A stretch of DNA of 64,000 nucleotides, from contig NZ_JAASQI010000008.1 of NCBI RefSeq assembly GCF_011762225.1, positions 170,435-234,434 of the forward strand. The letters run 5' to 3'. The position numbers and the translations under genes were made by a program. This document shows positions 59,353 through 64,000 of the stretch, one piece after another (position 1 is the stretch's first letter; each line of letters starts with the position of its first letter). This DNA comes from Pseudochelatococcus lubricantis. GTDB taxonomy: Bacteria; Pseudomonadota; Alphaproteobacteria; Rhizobiales; Beijerinckiaceae. The notes beneath the pieces were generated by a model. The model had not been told where the DNA came from. It saw nothing but the letters and a program-made list of their open reading frames with translations, and searched no databases.

Positions 59353-60060
59353 CTACACCGTGCGCCCGAACCAGCGCACGCGGCCCTCGATGACAAGGCG
59401 TCCCGCATCCTCCGCCGATACCGTCTCGACCTCGTAAGCAGGATTATCGTTCCGCAGCACCAGCGAGCCGTCGTGGCGGAGTTGCACGCGCTTGACGAGT
59501 AACCGCCCGCCCACGAGCAGCACATAAATGCCGTGATCGATGATCTGCCCTACCGAACGGTCGATGAGCAGGAGGTCGCCGTCGCGGATCGTCGGCTCCA
59601 TGCTGTCGCCGCCGAAGGCCAGCAGGCAAGCGTGGCGCGGGTCGGCGCCGATGCCGCGCAGCCAGCTTTCGCGCATCGCGATCGCGGACGACTGGCTGCC
59701 ATCCTGCCCGATGCCGCGCGCGGCATCGGCCGCCTCGAACTTCGGCACGTAGACGAACTGGTTGCCGCTGCCCGATCCGGGCGGCTGCAACGTCGGCTCG
59801 TCGCCGCCGAACAGGATCCAGTCGGCGGAAACGCCTGTCGCCTGCGCGAGCGCCTTGACGACGCTCGCCGGCGGCTCCGCGCCGGAGAAATACCGCTGCA
59901 GCGAGCGAATGGACTTGTCCGTCGCCGCCGCGGCCTTCTGGCCACCCAGACGCTCGAACAGGAAACGGATCCTACGTCCGATATCCGGATCGCGATCCGT
60001 GCGGGAAACGTCATCTTTCACTGCATTCGGTTCTAGCAGTCTTTCTGATTTACCAGTCAT
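59353..60060 (-). CDS. XRE / S24-peptidase transcriptional regulator (phage C1/LexA-like)
   Basis: The 235-residue protein has an N-terminal helix-turn-helix (about 25-80; AAAATDKSIRSLQRYFSG) and a C-terminal S24 domain with the Ser in AFGGDSMEPTIRDGDLLLID and the Lys in GRLLVKRVQLR. This is the layout of phage repressors and of stress-responsive C1-like regulators that autocleave upon RecA activation. No Ala-Gly cleavage site was verified. No phage genes are nearby. ATG at 60060 is used, with ATG 60069 as an alternative. Paired dyads lie 82-106 nt upstream. Confidence 0.85.
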   Translation of the reverse strand: MTGKSERLLEPNAVKDDVSRTDRDPDIGRRIRFLFERLGGQKAAAATDKSIRSLQRYFSGAEPPASVVKALAQATGVSADWILFGGDEPTLQPPGSGSGNQFVYVPKFEAADAARGIGQDGSQSSAIAMRESWLRGIGADPRHACLLAFGGDSMEPTIRDGDLLLIDRSVGQIIDHGIYVLLVGGRLLVKRVQLRHDGSLVLRNDNPAYEVETVSAEDAGRLVIEGRVRWFGRTV

Positions 60061-60141
60061 GGCGCGCATCAACCACTGATAACATAAACGGATGGGGGAT
60101 CGGGCGTCCGCCGAGGACGCGAAACCGACACGGAATTCGTT

Positions 60142-60166
60142 GCAATCGCATTGCCGATGGCATCGG
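60142..60166. promoter_or_regulatory. Paired 13-bp dyads, candidate operator of the S24 regulator
   Basis: GCAATCGCATTGC (60142-60154) and CCGATGGCATCGG (60154-60166) are both perfect dyads sharing one base and centred 12 nt apart. They match at 8 of 13 aligned positions. They lie 82-106 nt upstream of the divergent S24 regulator start, a usual place for autoregulatory operators of this family. Confidence 0.5.
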
Positions 60167-60233
60167 CATCAGTCGGGACGCCGTCCCACCTGCGGAACCG
60201 CCGGAACCTGGCATTCAGGTTCAAGGGGCGGCC

Positions 60234-60269
60234 ATGGGCCAAGCCATGAGCCAAGCTATGGGCCAACCT
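60234..60269. repeat. Three tandem 12-bp units
   Basis: ATGGGCCAAGCC, ATGAGCCAAGCT and ATGGGCCAACCT follow one another directly. They lie in non-coding sequence between the S24 gene and polA. Function unknown. Confidence 0.85.
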
Positions 60270-60784
60270 TTCGCCACGCCGTTGAGCGAGCCGCGACATA
60301 ACGGGTTACGACACATCCGGGCAGGCAGACGTCTATTTATTTCGCGATACAAGGCCAGATGCGGGTCTGAACCGGGAAAAACCGGTATATGCGGGCCGAA
60401 ACCTGTCATGCATCCTGACGTCTCCTCTCGTCGCTATTTTTCCCACTGCATACGCCATTATCAGCTTAAAACTGCATATATGTCAATTTTAATGTACGGC
60501 TCCGCTTATTAAATATCGATTGCGGACACTATGTCATCCCCGATAGTAATATATATGTCGCCGTTCGCGCCATATATGGACAGTAAGCTTATTACGGAAG
60601 GGCGGTTCCGTGCCGAACATCTGTATTGCAATTAGTGCAGGAATTTTGAAATAGCCGCAGATATGTCGCGTGCATCGCGTCGCATCCCGGAAACGCGGAG
60701 CAGCTCCGACCGCGCCACGGGCGCGTGCGCGGACGACCTCAATTTGACTACCTGTCGGCGCGCAAAACGGGGTATGAATGAAGC

Positions 60785-63700
60785 ATGAATGCGACCGATG
60801 CTCCCACCGCCACGCCGCCGCGCGCCGACACCGACAGGATGTCCGGACATATCCGTATGCCGGGCAAGGGCGATCACGTCTTCCTCGTCGACGGCTCGTC
60901 GTTCGTCTTCCGCGCCTATTTCCAGTCCATGAACCAGGACAGGAAGTACAACTACCGCTCCGACGGCCTGCCGACGGGCGCGGTGCGTCTGTTCTGTACG
61001 AAGCTGTTCCAGTTCATCCGTGACGGCGCGGTGGGCATCCTGCCAACGCATCTCGGCATCATCTTCGACAAGTCGGAGAACTCGTTCCGCAAAGAACTGT
61101 ATCCGCCCTACAAGTCGAACCGGCCGCCGCCGCCCGATGATCTGGTGTCGCAGTTTCCGCTTATGCGCGAGGCGGTGCGCGCCTTCGGCCTCACCCCGGT
61201 GGAGCAGGACCGTTACGAGGCCGACGACCTGATCGCGACCTATGCCCGCCAGGCCTCCGAGGCCGGGGCGGACGTGCTCATCATTTCCGCCGACAAGGAC
61301 CTGATGCAGCTGATACGCCCCGGCATCGCGATGTACGATCCCGCGTCCGGCACCCAGTCCAAGGGCAGCTACCGCGCCGAGCGGAAGATAGGCGAGGAGG
61401 AGGTCGTCGCCTATTTTGGCGTGTCGCCGGACAAGGTCGTGGACGTGCAGGCGCTGGCGGGCGATTCCACCGACAATGTGCCCGGCGTTCCCGGTATCGG
61501 CATCAAGACGGCGGCGCAGCTCATCGGTACCTACGGCGATCTCGATACGTTGCTGGAGCGCGCGGGCGAGATCAAGCAGCCCAAGCGGCGCGAGGCGCTG
61601 CTTGAGAACGCCGAGACCGCCCGCCTGTCGCGCCGGCTCGTGAAGCTTGTCGACGCGGTCGATGTAAACTGCCCGCTGGAGAAGCTCGTCCTGAAGGCGC
61701 CGGATCCGCGGCAGTTGATCGGATTTCTGAAGGCGCTGGAGTTCACGACCATCACGCGCCGGGCGGCCGAGATATATGACGTCGATCTGGAGAGCGTCGC
61801 GCCGGCGGATATCGGCGTGTCGGCGCCCGTGCGCGCGGAGGAGCCACCGCCCGCGGAAGACAAGCCGGAGGATGACGCCAGCGGTCCAGTCGATGTCGCG
61901 GCACGGGCGCTCGCGCGCCAGCAAGGCATGCCGGTCGACACCGGCGCCTATGAAACGGTGACGACCCTGGAGGCGCTAGACCGTTGGATCGCGGAAGCGC
62001 GCGAGCGCGGAATCGTGGCGGTTGATACCGAGACCAACGCGCTCGACGCAATGGCGGCCGATCTCGTCGGTATGTCGCTCGCCACCGCGACCGGGCGCGC
62101 CTGCTATATTCCGCTGCAGCACCGCGCGGCCGATACGCAGGCGGGCCTGTTCGGCGGCGATGTCTCGCCGGCCAGTGAAGCCGATGGTCTCACGCAGCTT
62201 CCCGTTCGGGAGGTGCTGGAACGGCTGAAGCCTCTGCTGACGGACCCTGGCGTGCTCAAGATCGGCCAGAACTTCAAGTTCGACTGGCTGTTGTTCGCCC
62301 GTCACGGCATCGAGGTGACGCCATGCGACGACACGATGCTGCTCTCCTATGTGCTCGACGCCGGGCGCGGCACGCACGGCATGGATGCGCTGTCGGAAAA
62401 GCATCTCGGCCATAGTCCCATCACTTTTACGGATGTCGCCGGCAAGGGCCGGCAGGCCGTGACCTTTGACAAGGTGGCGATCGACCGCGCGACTGCCTAC
62501 GCGGGCGAGGATGCCGATGTCACGCTGCGGCTGTGGGAGGTGCTGAAGCCACGAATCGTTTCCGAGAGCAAGGCGACCGTCTACGAAACGCTGGAGCGCC
62601 CGCTCGTCGGGGTGCTGGCGCGCATGGAGCGGCGCGGCATCATGATCGACCCCGCGCAACTCGCGCGCCTGTCGGGCGAGTTCGCGCAGCGGATGGGGGC
62701 GCTGGAGGACGAGATCCACAAGCTCGCCGGCGAGAGCTTCAACATCGGTTCGCCAAGGCAGCTCGGGGAAATCCTGTTCGGGCGCATGGGCCTGCCGGGC
62801 GCGAAGAAGACGGCGACAGGCCAGTGGGCGACGGGTGCGGGCGTGCTTGAGGAGCTTGCCGAACAGGGGCATGAGCTGCCCGCACGCATTCTCGACTGGC
62901 GGCAGCTATCGAAGCTGCGTTCTACTTATACGGAAGCGCTGCCCGGCTTCATCAACCCGCAGACGCGGCGAGTGCATACCTCGTTTGCGTTGGCCGCGAC
63001 GACAACGGGGCGACTCGCCTCGTCCGATCCGAATCTGCAGAACATTCCGATTCGCACCGAGGAAGGCCGCAAGATTCGCAAGGCCTTCGTGAGCGAATCG
63101 GGCTGGAAGCTCGTTTCCGCCGACTATTCGCAGATCGAGCTGCGGCTGCTTGCTCATGTCGCCGACATTCCGCAGCTACGCAAGGCGTTCGAGAACGGTA
63201 TCGACATCCACGCCATGACGGCTTCCGAGATGTTCGGCGTGCCGGTAGAGGGCATGGACCCGTCGATCCGCCGGCGCGCAAAGGCGATCAACTTCGGCAT
63301 CATCTATGGAATCTCGGCCTTCGGGCTGGCCAATCAGCTTGGAATCAGCCGCGAGGAATCGGGCGCCTATATCCGCCGCTACTTCGAGCGATTCCCCGGG
63401 ATTCGCGACTACATGGAAGAGACGAAGCGATTCGTGCGCGAGCACGGCTTCGTGAAAACCGTGTTCGGGCGGGTGTGCCACTACCCGCAGATCTATTCGA
63501 AGAATGCGTCGGAGCGGGCGTTCGTGGAGCGGCAGGCCATCAACGCGCCTCTGCAGGGAGCGGCCGCCGACATCATCCGCCGTGCGATGGTGCGGATGGA
63601 GCCTGCGCTGGCAAACGCGGGGCTTTCGGCGCGCATGCTGCTGCAGGTGCACGACGAACTCGTGTTCGAAGTGCCGGACGCCGAGATAGACGCCGCCATC

Positions 63701-63808
63701 CCGCTCATCCGGCAGGTCATGGAGCACGCCCCTCTGCCGGCTGTGAAACTCAAGGTTCCGCTTGGGGTTGAGGCGCGCGCGGCCACGAACTGGGACGACG
63801 CGCACTGA
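60785..63808 (+). CDS. polA: DNA polymerase I
   Basis: PolA removes RNA primers and fills repair gaps. The 1007-residue protein has an N-terminal 5'-3' exonuclease (FLVDGSSFVFRAYFQSM, YEADDLIATYA, SADKDLMQL, AGDSTDNVPGVPGIG). A proofreading domain with intact acidic residues follows (IVAVDTETNALDAM, GQNFKFDWLLF, YAGEDADVTLRL). The polymerase motifs are A SADYSQIELRLLAHVA, B RRRAKAINFGIIYG and C LLQVHDELVFEV. The first ~28 residues are a non-conserved extension. It is preceded by the AT-rich gap and followed by a promoter-like region. Confidence 0.98.
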   Translation: MNATDAPTATPPRADTDRMSGHIRMPGKGDHVFLVDGSSFVFRAYFQSMNQDRKYNYRSDGLPTGAVRLFCTKLFQFIRDGAVGILPTHLGIIFDKSENSFRKELYPPYKSNRPPPPDDLVSQFPLMREAVRAFGLTPVEQDRYEADDLIATYARQASEAGADVLIISADKDLMQLIRPGIAMYDPASGTQSKGSYRAERKIGEEEVVAYFGVSPDKVVDVQALAGDSTDNVPGVPGIGIKTAAQLIGTYGDLDTLLERAGEIKQPKRREALLENAETARLSRRLVKLVDAVDVNCPLEKLVLKAPDPRQLIGFLKALEFTTITRRAAEIYDVDLESVAPADIGVSAPVRAEEPPPAEDKPEDDASGPVDVAARALARQQGMPVDTGAYETVTTLEALDRWIAEARERGIVAVDTETNALDAMAADLVGMSLATATGRACYIPLQHRAADTQAGLFGGDVSPASEADGLTQLPVREVLERLKPLLTDPGVLKIGQNFKFDWLLFARHGIEVTPCDDTMLLSYVLDAGRGTHGMDALSEKHLGHSPITFTDVAGKGRQAVTFDKVAIDRATAYAGEDADVTLRLWEVLKPRIVSESKATVYETLERPLVGVLARMERRGIMIDPAQLARLSGEFAQRMGALEDEIHKLAGESFNIGSPRQLGEILFGRMGLPGAKKTATGQWATGAGVLEELAEQGHELPARILDWRQLSKLRSTYTEALPGFINPQTRRVHTSFALAATTTGRLASSDPNLQNIPIRTEEGRKIRKAFVSESGWKLVSADYSQIELRLLAHVADIPQLRKAFENGIDIHAMTASEMFGVPVEGMDPSIRRRAKAINFGIIYGISAFGLANQLGISREESGAYIRRYFERFPGIRDYMEETKRFVREHGFVKTVFGRVCHYPQIYSKNASERAFVERQAINAPLQGAAADIIRRAMVRMEPALANAGLSARMLLQVHDELVFEVPDAEIDAAIPLIRQVMEHAPLPAVKLKVPLGVEARAATNWDDAH

Positions 63809-63850
63809 CCGCTCCCGGCGTGACCGCCGTATGTCTGATTTGTGTATGCC

Positions 63851-63859
63851 TGTGGATAA
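63851..63859 (-). promoter_or_regulatory. Perfect DnaA box downstream of polA
   Basis: TGTGGATAA on the plus strand is the reverse complement of the consensus DnaA box TTATCCACA. I saw no other exact copy in the window. It lies 43 nt past polA, 13 nt upstream of a sigma70-like promoter. A single box is more suggestive of DnaA-regulated transcription than of an origin. Confidence 0.5.
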
Positions 63860-63871
63860 TTATTTGAGGGA

Positions 63872-63911
63872 TTGACGTGAGTGGGGGTGTGACTTAGATA
63901 GGGGTCACACC
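63872..63911 (+). promoter_or_regulatory. Sigma70-like promoter with overlapping inverted repeat at right edge
   Basis: TTGACG (63872-63877) and TAGATA (63895-63900) are 17 nt apart. The dyad GGTGTGAC (63886-63893) / GTCACACC (63904-63911) straddles the -10 element, as a repressor operator would. The controlled gene must lie beyond the window. The dyad could alternatively be a polA terminator, but no T run follows. Confidence 0.55.
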
Positions 63912-64000
63912 GGCGCTGCGGGCGGTTTGAGAGATTGGTTGCGGCGGCTGGGTTTTATTTTTCTGTGAGCGGAATTGATTGTTTTGCCCGACTTGCGAGG

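Larger units (their letters stand above)
60061..60784. other. 724-nt gene-free, AT-rich region before polA
   Basis: No gene is supported here. It contains two linked 13-bp dyads (60142-60166), a 12-bp triplicate (60234-60269) and a stretch from about 60330 to 60660 with many TATATG/ATATGTC motifs, far more AT-rich than the rest of the window. The palindrome CCATATATGG is at 60570-60579. Frames at 60234-60512 (plus) and 60221-60409 (minus) read through the repeat and look non-genic. Confidence 0.6.

Noticed and set aside
60234..60512. 92-codon plus-strand frame starting in the 12-bp repeat before polA
   Set aside because: The repeat supplies the ATGs; the rest translates compositionally odd AT-rich DNA with no family pattern and no ribosome binding site.

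Overview
The window is a 64 kb stretch of a high-GC alphaproteobacterial chromosome. Gene content points to Hyphomicrobiales (Rhizobiales) or close relatives: SciP (the CtrA inhibitor), a PmtA-type phosphatidylethanolamine methyltransferase, DUF459/DUF2794/DUF4164 proteins, a 180-kDa type NAD-glutamate dehydrogenase, PhaA/PhaB/PhaR and the carboxyspermidine route to polyamines. Nearly everything is housekeeping. No insertion sequence, integrase, CRISPR array, rRNA or tRNA was found. Species cannot be named from sequence reading alone.

Layout. 1-11 kb: an SGNH/DUF459 protein cut by the window edge, an MltB-type lytic transglycosylase, galU, a quinone reductase, accA, a methyltransferase/gloB pair, and a polyhydroxybutyrate locus (phbB, phaA, phaR) with no phaC beside it. 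11-17 kb: a minus-strand central-carbon cluster tkt, gap, pgk, fba, followed by a GNAT gene whose start is unclear. 17-28 kb: DUF4164-zapA, ruvCAB-ybgC, tolQRAB-pal-cpoB and tilS, all plus strand and tightly packed. 28-32.5 kb: ftsH, glmM and an outer-membrane barrel protein. 33-38 kb: DUF3141 (PhaC-like), a MaoC-phosphotransacetylase fusion and ackA. 38-45 kb: DUF1232, an aldo/keto reductase, tesA divergent from a YbbA/YbbP-like ABC pair, and a Bax-inhibitor-1 protein. 45-60 kb: DUF2794, NAD-glutamate dehydrogenase, two polyamine genes, nhaA, then minus-strand mnmA-pmtA-HPP-folB-folK, sciP and an S24-type repressor. 60-64 kb: a 0.7-kb AT-rich gap, polA, and a regulated-looking promoter at the right edge.

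How the genes connect. PhaA and PhaB make (R)-3-hydroxybutyryl-CoA, and PhaR is the regulator that couples this to carbon supply. No canonical synthase is present. The DUF3141 protein at 33.2 kb keeps the PhaC-style Cys-Asp-His triad and is co-oriented with a MaoC-Pta fusion and acetate kinase, which together could convert acyl-CoA to acyl-phosphate and ATP. The MaoC half of the fusion has lost both residues of its catalytic dyad. This DUF3141/MaoC-Pta/AckA set is the best candidate here for an incompletely described system.

Regulation visible in sequence: intrinsic terminators separate most transcription units. Other signals are an RpoH-like promoter at ftsH, paired 13-bp dyads upstream of the S24 repressor, a 16-bp A/T palindrome ahead of phaA, and a sigma70-like promoter with an overlapping inverted repeat and a perfect DnaA box downstream of polA. 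Start codons were chosen mainly by Shine-Dalgarno spacing and expected N-termini, and several are GTG or TTG.
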